This document shows, piece after piece, positions 52,001 to 60,928 of a DNA stretch of 64,000 nt. How positions within the stretch are numbered: the first letter of the stretch is position 1; the number at the start of each line of letters is the position of its first letter. The position numbers were made by a program, and so were the translations under genes. The notes beneath the pieces are model-generated. The model worked only from the letters and a program-made list of their open reading frames with translations, was not told where the DNA came from and searched no databases. This stretch comes from Thauera terpenica 58Eu (GTDB lineage: Bacteria > Pseudomonadota > Gammaproteobacteria > Burkholderiales > Rhodocyclaceae), in assembly GCF_000443165.1 (NCBI RefSeq), contig NZ_ATJV01000092.1, positions 1-64,000 on the forward strand. Reading direction: 5' to 3'.

Positions 52001-54581
52001 CGCCGCTGCCCGCGTCGGTGATGCGCTGGCGCTGGATGCGGCCCCAGTCGTCGTAGGCGTAGCGCGCACGGTTGCCGCGGGCATCTTGCATGGTGACCAG
52101 GCGGTCGAGCGCATCGTATGCGTGCACCACGGTCCCGCGGTCGGGGCTGCGTTGCCATACGATGCGGCCGAAGTCGTCGTGCAGGCGCTGCGTGCGCGTG
52201 GGCGACTCGGTGGGCTGAGGCCGGCGCGGGACTTCGGCGCTGACGGGGTGGACGAGGCCGTCGGCGTCGATTGCACGCAGCAGGCGTCCATTGGCCTCGT
52301 AGTGCCAGTCGCGCCCACGACCGGCGTTGTCGCGCACGGTGATGAGGCGCCCGTGCGCGTCGTAGCGCAAGGATTCGGTCTGCTCGAAGCTCGCGCTGCG
52401 CCGGCTGCGTTCCACCATTCGTCCTTCGGTGTCGTAGCGGAAGGTGTTGAGTACGCCGAGGGCGCTGGCGTGCCAGCGCAGCTGGCCGTGCTCGTCCCAG
52501 GCTTGGAGCCAGTTGGCGGCAGGAGAGAAGCTCGTGCGTGACTCGACCGGGCGACCGAGGTCGTCGTAGTCGAAGTGGACTTCCCGAGTCGGCGTCTGCC
52601 CGGGTCCGTCGTGCCGCACCGTCGTCGGCTGCAGGCGCAGGTTGTAGCTGTAGCGGGTGCTGAAGCCCTCGTCATTGCCCACACCCATGATCGCGCCGGT
52701 TGCGGGGTCGTATTCGAGGGTGCTGATTCGGTTTCCGGGCAGGGTGAGGTTCGAGATGTGGTTTCCTCCGGCATCCCAGACGAAGGTGGAAATGTCGGAA
52801 TCGGCCGGTGAGGCCTTGGGGCCGTTCGGCAGGGGTCCGTCGGTGGCAGCGAGCAGCGAGCGGCCGTTGATCCGGGTGTAGGTAAAGCTGCTGCTACGCT
52901 CGATCGGCGTGGCGAGGCTGGGGTCGTCGATCGGCTCGCCGTCCGCGTCGAGCGGACTGAAGCCGGTTTCCACCAGCCGGGTGATCTGGCCCGCGTCGTT
53001 GTAGGTGAATTGCAGCCGGTGCTCACGACCCGGGACCACGCTGGGGCGTGTGATGAGTGCAGGGCGGGGCGAATTGTCTGCGTACTCGTAGCGGGCGAGC
53101 AGGCGTTCGGGCAGAGGTTTGGCGCCGCCAAAAAGCTGCACGGACTTTCGCAGCATGCGGCCGGTGGCGTCACGCGTCAGGATGATGGCGACGAGTGCTT
53201 GGCCTGCGTGATCGAGTTGGGTGCTGCGCATGAGCCGGCCGCGGGCATCGTACTGGTAGCGCACATTTGTCTCGCCGCAGCGCGCGCAGCCGGCGCCGAT
53301 CGCCTCCAGCAGGCGGGGTTCGCCGTGGATGCGGGTGTGGCGGTAGGTGGTGCGCTGGCCGAGGCTGTTGGTGAGCACGGTCAGCTCGGGCGCGGCAAAG
53401 TCGAGCTCGACCTGCTCGATGCCGGTGCCAGCACGTGGCTGGCCGGATTCGTCAAGTGTGCGCGCCATGCCGCGCACGCTCAGGATCGCGCGCCCGGCAC
53501 GGTCGTAGGCGTAGGTGGACAGACGTCGCTCGCCCGGCCCGTCCTGGGTTCGAGCTCCAGGCGCGGCGGTGAGGGAAATTCCCGTGAGATGGTGCGGCCA
53601 CGTCTTTGCCGCGCCGCCGATGTGGGTGGCTTCGGCGCTGTCGGCGCCGTAGTGGTAGCGCCGGACGCTGCCGTCGGGGTGGGTGGCGGCGATGAGGTTG
53701 CTCAGCCCGGGAAGCGTGCGCTCGTTCTGATGTGTGTAGCTGAAGCGCCCGAGCGGGCTGGTGATTGCGACCACACCCCGAAAGCCGCGGCTGCTGCGCG
53801 GTGCGTACTCGAAGCTGAGGCTGCGGCCTTGCGGATCGGTGACTTTCATCAACTCGCCGTCGCGCCCGCGTGTGAGGCTGAGGAATTCGCCGCTGGGCAT
53901 GCGGATCTGGAGCAACTTGCCGCGCGCATCGAAGTCCAGCGTGCGCCCGTCGGGCCAGATCCAGCGATAGCTTGCCACGCGCGTACCACCTCCGGCTGTC
54001 GTGCTCGCCGAGATCGCACCGCGGGCGGGGTCGGGATGGTGGTAGCGGCCAGGCTGGGCACGATCCGGGGCAAACACGAGACGTGTGCCGTCGGCCTGGA
54101 CGATGTGCAGCTGTTCTCCAAGCACGTGAAGATCGGTCTCATAGGACAGCCGCCAGCCGCGCCCGAGCAAACCGAGGGGCGCATCAGTGCCCGCCTGCGT
54201 GCTGTTGTAATGGCGCACGATCTCGATGCCCAGCACGCCGGGAAGTGCGGGCAGGTCGGTTTCGCGCTGGTACTTGTTGCCGGTGATGACGTCGATCGGA
54301 TTGCCTGCTCCGTGGGCGACACCGTCCGGGCTTTCCTGGCTTGCTGGCGCTTGCTCACCGCAGGGGTGGGCGGCAGCTGGATCACCCCCTTCGATCGAGA
54401 TGCAGTTCGGGTCGGACGCGCTCGACTGGGGCAGGGACTGTGTGCTGCTTGTGGGGAGAAGGCTGCCGCTGCTTGAGGTCTGGGCGAGGGTCGCGGGTGC
54501 CCAAGCCAGCACAAGGCTGAGCGCAAGTGCGGGCAGGCCATGTGCGCGCCGACTGCGGGCAGAGGTGTGGGCGATGATCAT
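49053..54581 (-). CDS. Secreted Rhs protein with Tle1-like phospholipase toxin domain
   Basis: 1842 residues. A Sec signal peptide (residues 1-33, ending ATLA|Q) is followed by a DUF6531-like start (NPIDVITGNKYQRETDLPAL) and many RHS/YD repeats. The Rhs core ends ARYYDPEAGQYLTPDPLGTP ... VDPDGL (1407-1411). The C-terminal about 430 residues are a DUF2235/Tle1-type hydrolase: FAFDGTDN, nucleophile Ser 1525 in GFSRGAAQAR, GLFDTV, and His 1671 in GAHADIGGGY. This class cleaves phospholipids. No PAAR or VgrG part exists; export by Sec and perhaps by the Tad machine is suggested by the ATGA overlap with the upstream pilus gene. ATG 54581 is preferred over 54635 for that reason. Confidence 0.88.
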   Translation of the reverse strand: MIIAHTSARSRRAHGLPALALSLVLAWAPATLAQTSSSGSLLPTSSTQSLPQSSASDPNCISIEGGDPAAAHPCGEQAPASQESPDGVAHGAGNPIDVITGNKYQRETDLPALPGVLGIEIVRHYNSTQAGTDAPLGLLGRGWRLSYETDLHVLGEQLHIVQADGTRLVFAPDRAQPGRYHHPDPARGAISASTTAGGGTRVASYRWIWPDGRTLDFDARGKLLQIRMPSGEFLSLTRGRDGELMKVTDPQGRSLSFEYAPRSSRGFRGVVAITSPLGRFSYTHQNERTLPGLSNLIAATHPDGSVRRYHYGADSAEATHIGGAAKTWPHHLTGISLTAAPGARTQDGPGERRLSTYAYDRAGRAILSVRGMARTLDESGQPRAGTGIEQVELDFAAPELTVLTNSLGQRTTYRHTRIHGEPRLLEAIGAGCARCGETNVRYQYDARGRLMRSTQLDHAGQALVAIILTRDATGRMLRKSVQLFGGAKPLPERLLARYEYADNSPRPALITRPSVVPGREHRLQFTYNDAGQITRLVETGFSPLDADGEPIDDPSLATPIERSSSFTYTRINGRSLLAATDGPLPNGPKASPADSDISTFVWDAGGNHISNLTLPGNRISTLEYDPATGAIMGVGNDEGFSTRYSYNLRLQPTTVRHDGPGQTPTREVHFDYDDLGRPVESRTSFSPAANWLQAWDEHGQLRWHASALGVLNTFRYDTEGRMVERSRRSASFEQTESLRYDAHGRLITVRDNAGRGRDWHYEANGRLLRAIDADGLVHPVSAEVPRRPQPTESPTRTQRLHDDFGRIVWQRSPDRGTVVHAYDALDRLVTMQDARGNRARYAYDDWGRIQRQRITDAGSGAVEETQWRYDGRRLIELIHPTQRERYQYDARGLRSARIVTLPTARGELTTVTRYEHDDNGQLVSTTLPDGSRLRYVRNGQGQVVALKRDPVGASWSIWPTGEQIISEGFERDLAGLRSHVSGNGIHTLYQRSRAGVLARVVHRRVPRPGLETAASSPMELLGRSTREIAERLLGITPAHAHASAPSVDATSGPTIQQAEITILPGALGLADDPAALLDHRYLWDVRGNLLHSRQRAAADGARPTTSGHAYDRHGRLLSSVRWKTDADTLTEEAVWRFAYDATQRRILSQQGVRSQHELTAGTQAAHFEPGTHRRSAPSAPTHYTASGQPERWGEREYDWDARGRLTTVRAHGQVLARYRYDHRGLRNTRQVGERTIHTVYDEHRQPLAELDAEGRILRQYVWLAELPLAVIDTPHGVAPARAEHSVTARFADGLYRLLHAAFTQPERIVWLHANHLGAPELATDANGQVLWRATYAPFGAATVQARDFSLNLRLPGQIFDAETGLHYNRARYYDPEAGQYLTPDPLGTPDGPNPYAYVGFNPLRNVDPDGLILFAFDGTDNSKEERERARLGGSDTNVVRFWRLYDDGNQNYVSGVGSRHYEDGATNYLGEAYEDILPKGFGPVPDRGGNFTGRERIQRMWEYFIDEAEALDDKNVMDIDIVGFSRGAAQARDFANRLAELLVEHEGKRMIQYEAVDPKTRRDVTRCQPVNLRFIGLFDTVLSTDLPFSADYRLSIPDEFSHVAHAVALNEYRSQPIGWDVGYPFNADFWNSTRRNLDEDLHQGGFPLESIGASSQTLGQVRIERGFIGAHADIGGGYETGENQLSFVALNWMVKQAELARVKMDVPNLIPIPTANPIIHDQSNGLRIGHPNDPENPRMISREVHEGDSTRTEWELLRAEDREVRGAMSGTTQRTMDFTAFAPDNRSMVNSQTHAYITYFNRPVSSNPNDTWETLRGNQTGTVNIVGYMEWLKDNGYAFTSP

Positions 54582-55885
54582 GGGCGTATGGGATCTGAGC
54601 GGCTCGTCGGCGCAGGGCTGATGCCGGTCAGCCAATCCGCCGGCGCCTCACAGGAAGGCGGAGACCCGCAGCCGGGGTCGGTGAGTGGATCACAGCCATC
54701 AGGCTTGGGATTGGGCTCAGGTTCGGGCTCAGGCTCGGTTGCGGGAGGGGGTGCGCTGCTAGCAGTGCACGCCGGGTCGGTCACCGGACACTTCGGCAGT
54801 TCTGGCCCTTGCGCAGGCGGGCCCGGGTCGACAGGCGTGCCGGTGTTGCCGGGTCCGGGGCTGGAGACGTTGCCGGCTTCGATCGCGGGCGACTGCATGC
54901 GCATCACGGTGTGGGCCACGATGGGGATGCGCCCATCGGCGATGAGGCTGGCGCGAAAGGCGTCGCCGTCATCGGGGTCGAGCAGCGCGAGTGCGCGCGC
55001 CATGAAGGGGCCGGCGAGCGGAATCTGCTTGATCACCGGGATGCCGTAGCTGATGCGCAGTTTGAGCAAGTTGGCGTCCTGTAATGTCTGGCCGCTGGCG
55101 TTGCGGGCGGGGTCGCGATTGCAGGCGGGGCGGTCGATGGGGCAGTGCAGATGGGCGAGGTGGGTGTTGGGGATGACACGTCCCGTGGCGTCCATGCGCG
55201 CGGCCAGCGCCGGGCTGTGATAGTCGTCGAAGCTCTCGCGCGTGGGCGAGAGGATCTCGATGCGGGCAAAGGGCGCCTCGACGAGCGCCTTGGCGCGCGC
55301 GGCGGCGAGTTCGGCGGTGGTGGTGCCACCGCCGTGGTAGCCGGTCATGGCGCGGTCGAAGGCGGCGCGGATGGCGGCGGGGCGGGCGTTGGCGACGGTG
55401 CCTGCGCGTGCGGCCTCGAAGGTGGCGTAGTTGAGCTGGCTCCTGGCGTGAAAGAGCAGTGCGTACTGCATGAGCACGAGCAGGATGAAGAGCACGAGCG
55501 GGGCGGCGATGACGAATTCGATCAGAGTGGCGCCGTGCTCGCGTCGGGATGACAACTCTGGTCGCGGCCCCGGGAAGGCAAGGTCGATCTCCATGCCCGG
55601 CACCAGTCCGATGCGACGTGCTTCGCCTGCTGCGAGTTCGAGGGTCTGATTGGCACTCAAGCAAGCTGTCGCGCGCCACGGCGGCAAGGCGCTGACCACC
55701 TTGAGGATGCGGCCGCGACGGTCGAGAAAGACGACGTCGATCGGGTAGCGCATGAAGGCGGTATGCACCGATGCGCAGGGGGTGATGAGCAGCGCGTGGC
55801 CGGGTGCGGGTGGGGGCGAGCCGAGCAGGCCGCGCAGGCGGGCGGGCCAGCGCTCGGCGCGGTGGATGCAGAGCCGAAAACTCAT
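54578..55885 (-). CDS. DUF192-TadE fusion protein of the Tad locus
   Basis: 435 residues. Residues 1-105 form a DUF192 domain (ARLRGLLGSPPPAPGHALLI, FMRYPIDVVFLDRRGRILKV, ELAAGEARRIGLVPGMEIDL). Then comes a TadE-like prepilin segment with the cleavage-type motif HGATLIEFVIAAPLVLFILL, a pilin-like domain, and a Pro-rich tail (repeated EPEPEPEPNPKP) with Cys residues. DUF192 and TadE are usually separate proteins. The prepilin peptidase site would be internal, after the DUF192 domain. ATG 55885 overlaps the tadC stop, and its stop overlaps the rhs start. Confidence 0.82.
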   Translation of the reverse strand: MSFRLCIHRAERWPARLRGLLGSPPPAPGHALLITPCASVHTAFMRYPIDVVFLDRRGRILKVVSALPPWRATACLSANQTLELAAGEARRIGLVPGMEIDLAFPGPRPELSSRREHGATLIEFVIAAPLVLFILLVLMQYALLFHARSQLNYATFEAARAGTVANARPAAIRAAFDRAMTGYHGGGTTTAELAAARAKALVEAPFARIEILSPTRESFDDYHSPALAARMDATGRVIPNTHLAHLHCPIDRPACNRDPARNASGQTLQDANLLKLRISYGIPVIKQIPLAGPFMARALALLDPDDGDAFRASLIADGRIPIVAHTVMRMQSPAIEAGNVSSPGPGNTGTPVDPGPPAQGPELPKCPVTDPACTASSAPPPATEPEPEPEPNPKPDGCDPLTDPGCGSPPSCEAPADWLTGISPAPTSRSDPIRP

Positions 55886-56796
55886 GCGCCAGCCGCCATG
55901 AACTTCATCACGATCGGAAACATCAGGATCGCGAACACGCACGGAAAGATGAAGAACAACAGCGGAAACAGCAGCTTCACCGGGGCCTGCATGGCGAGCT
56001 TTTCGGCGTGGGCGAAGCGTTCGGTGCGGCGTTGTTCGGCCTGGGCGCGCAGGATGGGGCCCAGGCTCATGCCGGTGGCTTCGGCCTGGATGAGGGTGGA
56101 GATGAAATTGGTGATGGCTGCCATGTCGAGCCGCGCGGCCAGGTCACGCAATGCCTCGCTGCGCGGGCGGCCGGCACGCATGTCGCGCATCAGGCGGGCG
56201 AACTCGTCGCGTAGCGGGCCGGTCGGCCCCTTGGCGACGGCCTGGGCGATGGCGCTGTTGAGGTTGAGCCCGGACTCGACGCACAGGGTGATGAGGTCGA
56301 GCATGAAGGGCAGGGCCTTGAAGGTGAGCCGACGGCGCAGCGCGATGCGGTCGCGCAGCCACACCAGCGGAAACACATACCCGAGCGCAAATCCGGCGAG
56401 CGCCGGCCACAGCACAGGCAGGGCGAAGCTACCGGCCAGCCAGGCGGCGAACGCAGCGCACAGCAGCGCCCACACCAGCCTGCCGGCGAGGAATTGCGCC
56501 GCATCCAGCGCGTAGTCGAGGCCGGCCAGGCGCAGGCGGGAAAGGCCGATCTGCGTCTGGCGCTCGGGCAGCAGCACGCGCAGGTAGTGTGCAAACCATT
56601 GCACCAGCCACCATACGAGGCGGTAGCCGAGCGGTGGTGCGTCGAGCCAGATGCGGTCCTGCTGCGGCACGGCCGCCGCCGTGCGCGAGACCAGCCAGGC
56701 AATGATTGCGACCGACAGCCCGACGCTGAGGGCGATGGCGATGATGAGCCAGCGTGGGTCGAGGGACAGGAGCAGGGGCGAGGGGGCGGCGTTCAT
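55882..56796 (-). CDS. tadC: Tad pilus inner membrane platform protein TadC
   Basis: 304 residues, type II secretion F-domain protein. The T2SSF region has FMLDLITLCVESGLNLNSAI, ALRDLAARLDMAAITNFIST and IQAEATGMSLGPILRAQAEQ. Membrane helices are at the N-terminus and the C-terminus (LFPLLFFIFPCVFAILMFPI). It pairs with TadB to form the inner membrane platform on which the TadA ATPase acts. It starts 7 bases after tadB and overlaps the DUF192-TadE gene. Confidence 0.9.
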   Translation of the reverse strand: MNAAPSPLLLSLDPRWLIIAIALSVGLSVAIIAWLVSRTAAAVPQQDRIWLDAPPLGYRLVWWLVQWFAHYLRVLLPERQTQIGLSRLRLAGLDYALDAAQFLAGRLVWALLCAAFAAWLAGSFALPVLWPALAGFALGYVFPLVWLRDRIALRRRLTFKALPFMLDLITLCVESGLNLNSAIAQAVAKGPTGPLRDEFARLMRDMRAGRPRSEALRDLAARLDMAAITNFISTLIQAEATGMSLGPILRAQAEQRRTERFAHAEKLAMQAPVKLLFPLLFFIFPCVFAILMFPIVMKFMAAGA

Positions 56797-56803
56797 GCTG
56801 GGC

Positions 56804-57652
56804 TCAGATGTCGATGGCGACGATGCGGCGGATGAGCAGCACGCCGATGAACTCCATCACCAGCACCGCAGCGAGTACTCCCCAGCCCAGCGGTGTGGTC
56901 CACAGCTGGGACATGGCGGCGGGCTCCATGCGGTTGAGCACCCACAGCAGGAACACCGGCAGCAGGCCGACGACCCAGGCCTGGAGCTTGCCCTGGGCGG
57001 TGAGCGCGAGGATCTTGAGCTCCATCGCCTGCTGGCTGCGCAGCGTGCTGGCCGTGCGCTCTAGGGTTTCGGCCAGGCCTCCGCCGGTCTCATTGGCGAT
57101 ACGCATGGCCGACACCATGAGCTTGACCGGCTGCGCAGGCACGCGCCGGGCGAGGTTCTCGAGTGCGTCGTCCAGACTCACGCCGAGGCGCTGTTCGTGC
57201 TGCACCAGCAGCAGCTCCTGCTGCAGCGGTGCGGCGAGCTCGGCGCTGACCTGACGGATTGCGGCCGGCAGCGACAGGCCGGCGCGCGCGGTGCCGGCGA
57301 GCATCTGCAGGGCGTCGGGGAGCTGTTGTTCGATGTGCTCGACTCGGCGCTTACGCAGCCAGCGCAAGACTCCACGCGGGGTCAGGGCGAGCACGATGGC
57401 AGTCACCAGCGCCATCAGGAGGCTGGCGCTGAGCAGCCAGGCAGCGAGCGCGCAGAGTACCGTGAGCGCGAGGTTGAGCACGTAGAGCCGTGCCGGATCG
57501 ATGAACAGGAACAGCTCGCGCAGGTGAAAGCCGGTCTCGCGCGTGAAGCGCTCGCGCCAGGCTTGCAGCAGGCGGCCGCTGATGTCGACCAGCGCCCACA
57601 CGAACAGAGCGATGGTGATGGCGACAACGATGAGAACGAGCTCGAGGTTCAT
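56804..57652 (-). CDS. tadB: Tad pilus inner membrane platform protein TadB
   Basis: 282 residues, type II secretion F-domain protein. N-terminal helices (LELVLIVVAITIALFVWALV and a pair at about 53-92), then the T2SSF domain with QLPDALQMLAGTARAGLSLP, QVSAELAAPLQQELLLVQHE and SAMRIANETGGGLAETLERT, and two C-terminal helices. It overlaps tadA by four bases. Partner of TadC. Confidence 0.9.
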   Translation of the reverse strand: MNLELVLIVVAITIALFVWALVDISGRLLQAWRERFTRETGFHLRELFLFIDPARLYVLNLALTVLCALAAWLLSASLLMALVTAIVLALTPRGVLRWLRKRRVEHIEQQLPDALQMLAGTARAGLSLPAAIRQVSAELAAPLQQELLLVQHEQRLGVSLDDALENLARRVPAQPVKLMVSAMRIANETGGGLAETLERTASTLRSQQAMELKILALTAQGKLQAWVVGLLPVFLLWVLNRMEPAAMSQLWTTPLGWGVLAAVLVMEFIGVLLIRRIVAIDI

Positions 57653-59424
57653 GCGTCTCCCGTGTCGCTGGGAGCGTTGAACAGTGACAGGTCGAGCTGC
57701 ACGCCGCTTTCGGCCAATGTCTCGTAGAACGCGGGGATGGCGTTGCAGCCGGTGAAGCGGCTGCGCACACGCCCCTCGGCGTCGCGGCCGCGCTGTTCGT
57801 GGCGGAAGAGCTCCTGCATCTGGATGCGCCCGGATTCGGTGCCGGCGACTTCAACGATGGCGGTGATGACGCGGCGGCCGTCGGGCAGGCGTGCCTGCTG
57901 GATGACGAGATCGATGGCCGCGGCGATCTGCTCGCGAATCGCCGTCAGCGGCAGATCCATGCCGGCCATCAGCACCAGGGTCTCGAGGCGGGCGAGCGCA
58001 TCGCGCGGGCTGTTGGCGTGCAGCGTGGTGAGTGAGCCGTCGTGGCCGGTGTTCATCGCTTGCAGCATGTCGAGCGCCTCACCGCCACGGCATTCGCCGA
58101 CGACGATGCGGTCGGGGCGCATGCGCAGGGCGTTCTTCACCAGGTCGCGGATGGCGATCTGGCCACGACCCTCGGCATTGGCCGGGCGCGCTTCGAGGTT
58201 GATGAGGTGCGAGTGCGCCAGGCGCAGCTCGGCGGCGTCCTCGATGGTGATGATGCGCTCGCCGTCGGGGATGAAATTGGAGAGCACGTTGAGCAGCGTG
58301 GTCTTGCCCGAGCCGGTGCCGCCGGAGATGAGGATGTTCTTGCGCTGCTCGACACAGATGCGCATGAAGGCCGCCATCTGCGTGCTCATCGCGCCGAAGG
58401 CGATGAGATCGGCGTCGGTCAGCACCTTGCGTCCGAACTTGCGGATGCTCAGCGCCGGCCCCTTGATGGCGAGTGGCGGGATGACGGCGTTGACGCGCGA
58501 GCCGTCCTTGAGGCGGGCGTCGACCATTGGCGAGGACTCGTCGATGCGTCGGCCGATCGGGGTGACGATGCGCTCGATGACGCCGAGCACCGCGCGCTCG
58601 CTGGTGAAGCTGGCCGGGTGGCGCTCGAGGCGGCCGCGGCGCTCGATGTAGATCTCGTCGTGGCGGTTGACCATGATCTCGGTGATCGAGTCGTCCTCGA
58701 GCAGGGCTTCGAGCGGTCCGAGCCCGACCGCTTCGTTGAGCACGTCGCGGCGCAGGCGGTCGCGGTCGATGGCCTCGGGCAGCGCGGCTTCCTGGTCGAT
58801 GAGTTCGATCAGCAGGGCTTCGGTCTCGGCGCGCAGCTCGCCATCGCTCATGCGCACCAGGTCGCGCCGGCGCAAGTCGATGGCGTCGAGCAAGGCCTCG
58901 TGGATGTGCTTGCGCCAGAACTGCTCTGGCGTGGGCGCGGCGGGCGCACGTGTGGGGTGAGCCGGAAGAGGGGGGTGAACGGAGTGTGCGGGGTACGCGG
59001 CGTGAGTGGGGTGGGTGGCGTGTGAGAGCGGTGTGGGCGGTGTGGGCTGCAATGTGGGCCCTGGCGACTCAGGCGGGGGCGCGCCGGTGGTGGCTGGGCT
59101 GGCTTGTGCGGCGGTGCTCGCAGCCTGGGTCTGGATTCGATCCTCGATGACGAGGGTGAATGGCCCCACCGTGATCTGGTCGGTGGCTGCGATCGGGCCG
59201 TGGTGGTGGATGCGTGTGCCATTGACCGTGGTGCCGAAGAACTGGCCCAGATCCTGGATGTAGAGCCCGGCCTTGCTGCGGTAGATGCGGGCATGTTCGC
59301 GCCCGATCTTCCAGCCCGGCAGGCGCAGGCGGCATTCGTGGCCCTTGCCGATGATCGCCGAGGTGTCGGCGATGGATTCGACGCGGGGGGCGGTTTCGGG
59401 ATGGCGGATGGTGACCTGAAACAT
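57649..59424 (-). CDS. tadA: Tad secretion ATPase TadA with N-terminal FHA domain
   Basis: 591 residues. Residues 1-100 are an FHA phosphothreonine-binding domain (AIIGKGHECRLRLPGWKIGR, EHARIYR, GTTVNGTRI). A Pro/His-rich linker with repeated HPTHAAYPAHSVHP-like segments spans about 110-165. The CpaF/TadA ATPase follows: Walker A SGGTGSGKTT (Lys 374), IITIEDAAELRL, MRPDRIVVGECRGGEALDML and LTTLHANSPRDAL. It powers pilus assembly/secretion. The FHA domain suggests control by Ser/Thr phosphorylation. It starts 18 bases after the secretin gene. Confidence 0.93.
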   Translation of the reverse strand: MFQVTIRHPETAPRVESIADTSAIIGKGHECRLRLPGWKIGREHARIYRSKAGLYIQDLGQFFGTTVNGTRIHHHGPIAATDQITVGPFTLVIEDRIQTQAASTAAQASPATTGAPPPESPGPTLQPTPPTPLSHATHPTHAAYPAHSVHPPLPAHPTRAPAAPTPEQFWRKHIHEALLDAIDLRRRDLVRMSDGELRAETEALLIELIDQEAALPEAIDRDRLRRDVLNEAVGLGPLEALLEDDSITEIMVNRHDEIYIERRGRLERHPASFTSERAVLGVIERIVTPIGRRIDESSPMVDARLKDGSRVNAVIPPLAIKGPALSIRKFGRKVLTDADLIAFGAMSTQMAAFMRICVEQRKNILISGGTGSGKTTLLNVLSNFIPDGERIITIEDAAELRLAHSHLINLEARPANAEGRGQIAIRDLVKNALRMRPDRIVVGECRGGEALDMLQAMNTGHDGSLTTLHANSPRDALARLETLVLMAGMDLPLTAIREQIAAAIDLVIQQARLPDGRRVITAIVEVAGTESGRIQMQELFRHEQRGRDAEGRVRSRFTGCNAIPAFYETLAESGVQLDLSLFNAPSDTGDA

Positions 59425-59442
59425 GATCGACGGGCCTTGCGC

Positions 59443-60840
59443 TCAGTTGATTGACCAGGGGTGTTCGCTGTCGGAGCGGAACGGCTGATCGGGAACGACG
59501 CGCTCCTCCACCGGCGCCGGCAGGCCGGGTACGGCGGCGAGGTCGGGTTCGGTGGCGCGCGGCACGTCCTCCAGACGCTGGCGGGCGCGCAGCATGCTCT
59601 CGGCCTGTGCGAGGGTGTGCTTGTCGACCGCATGCGGGGTGACGAAGACGACGAGTTCGGTTTCGTTGTTCTGGAAGCGGCGCGAGCGGAACAAGGCGCC
59701 CAGCACCGGGATGTCTCCCAGGAAGGGTACTTTGTCGATCGCGGCGTTGACGTCGCGTGTCAGCAGTCCGCTGAGCACGATGGTGCCGCCCTGCATGACG
59801 TTGAATTCGGTCTCGGTCTTGCGCGTGCGCAGCGCCGGGCCGGCGTCGCCCATCACCGACAGGTCAAGATCGCTGACCTCGCTCATGATGCGGGCGCGGA
59901 TCACACCGTTGTCGTCCACCGTGGGGGTGACTTGCAGGCGGATGCCGTAGGGTTTGAACTGGATGGTGGTGCCGTTGATGTTGCTGACGCTGTAGGGGAA
60001 TTCACCACCGGCCAGGAAGCTGGCCTCGGCGCCGTTGCGGGTCGACAGCACGGGCTGGGCGAGTATGGAGGCGGTGCCGTTCTGCTCCAGCAGGCGCAGT
60101 TGCGCATTGAGCCCGGTGTTGATCGCGGAGAGTACGTTGAGGCTGGAGCTGAGCGGCACCGGCCCGCCACTGCCGTCGGGGTTGATGATGGGCGGCGCGT
60201 TCTCGCTGCCTGCGCGCAGGTCGATCTGCAGCGGCGCGTTGCCGCGTCGGCCGGGCATCCAGATGCCGCCGATGGCTGCGCCGCCGGTGGCGTTCCAGGC
60301 CAGTCCGATCTCGCGCAACATGTTGATCGGGAACTCGACGATCTGTACGTCCATGACGATCATCTTTTCCCAGCCGACCGGGTTGGTGAAGTTGATGATC
60401 TGCGGATAGCGTCGGGCGAGCTCTTCTATGCGGGCCTGGTCGCGGTTGCTCAGGCTGTCGCCTTCGACCACCACCTTGTCGCCGATCATCGCGCTGCGCG
60501 CGTTGGGGATGTTCGCAAGAAATGCGGCGATCTCGCGATTCACACGCGGGGTCTCGGCGGGGACGACGTTGACCGTGAGTCGACGGCTACCGCCCTTGGC
60601 GGTCCAGATGTGCAGCGAGGACACGCCGAGCTCGTTGGCAATGAGGAGGATCTCGCGATCATCGAGCACGGCGGCCGAGAGCACCTTGCCGTTGCCTACC
60701 GCCAGGCGGCCGGCGTTGGGTTCGGCCAGCACCCGGGTTTCACCCTGGAACATCGTGAGCTCGGGGATGTTGGCGGCGAGCGCTGCCGGCATGAAGCACA
60801 GCGCCAGGAAGTGAAGAAGGGCTCGGCTCAGGAGGCGCAT
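59443..60840 (-). CDS. cpaC: Tad outer membrane secretin (CpaC/RcpA)
   Basis: 465 residues. Signal peptide (LLHFLALCFMPAALA|A), N-terminal pilus/BON-type domains (MFQGETRVLAEPNAGRLAVG, VVEGDSLSNRDQARIEELAR), then the type II/III secretin domain with VDVQIVEF-like MIVMDVQIVEFPINMLREIG, NVLSAINTGLNAQLRLLEQN, LSGLLTRDVNAAIDKVPFLG and DIPVLGALFRSRRFQNNETE. It forms the outer membrane pore of the Tad system. An 88-base gap separates it from cpaB. Confidence 0.92.
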   Translation of the reverse strand: MRLLSRALLHFLALCFMPAALAANIPELTMFQGETRVLAEPNAGRLAVGNGKVLSAAVLDDREILLIANELGVSSLHIWTAKGGSRRLTVNVVPAETPRVNREIAAFLANIPNARSAMIGDKVVVEGDSLSNRDQARIEELARRYPQIINFTNPVGWEKMIVMDVQIVEFPINMLREIGLAWNATGGAAIGGIWMPGRRGNAPLQIDLRAGSENAPPIINPDGSGGPVPLSSSLNVLSAINTGLNAQLRLLEQNGTASILAQPVLSTRNGAEASFLAGGEFPYSVSNINGTTIQFKPYGIRLQVTPTVDDNGVIRARIMSEVSDLDLSVMGDAGPALRTRKTETEFNVMQGGTIVLSGLLTRDVNAAIDKVPFLGDIPVLGALFRSRRFQNNETELVVFVTPHAVDKHTLAQAESMLRARQRLEDVPRATEPDLAAVPGLPAPVEERVVPDQPFRSDSEHPWSIN

Positions 60841-60928
60841 TGGTTCGGTCGGAATGAGTTGAGAGGGATGGCGAAAGGCGCGGCGGGCTTGCTGGGGATG
60901 GAGGAGGCCAGGGGTGTGAAAGGGGGGA

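Noticed and set aside
49038-54476. Long plus-strand frames opposite the Rhs gene
   Set aside because: They are complement shadows of RHS repeats; the minus-strand product has signal peptide, repeats and toxin motifs.
49053-54581. Type VI secretion effector of the usual PAAR-Rhs kind
   Set aside because: The N-terminus is a Sec signal peptide with no PAAR domain, and no vgrG, hcp or EagR chaperone gene is present.
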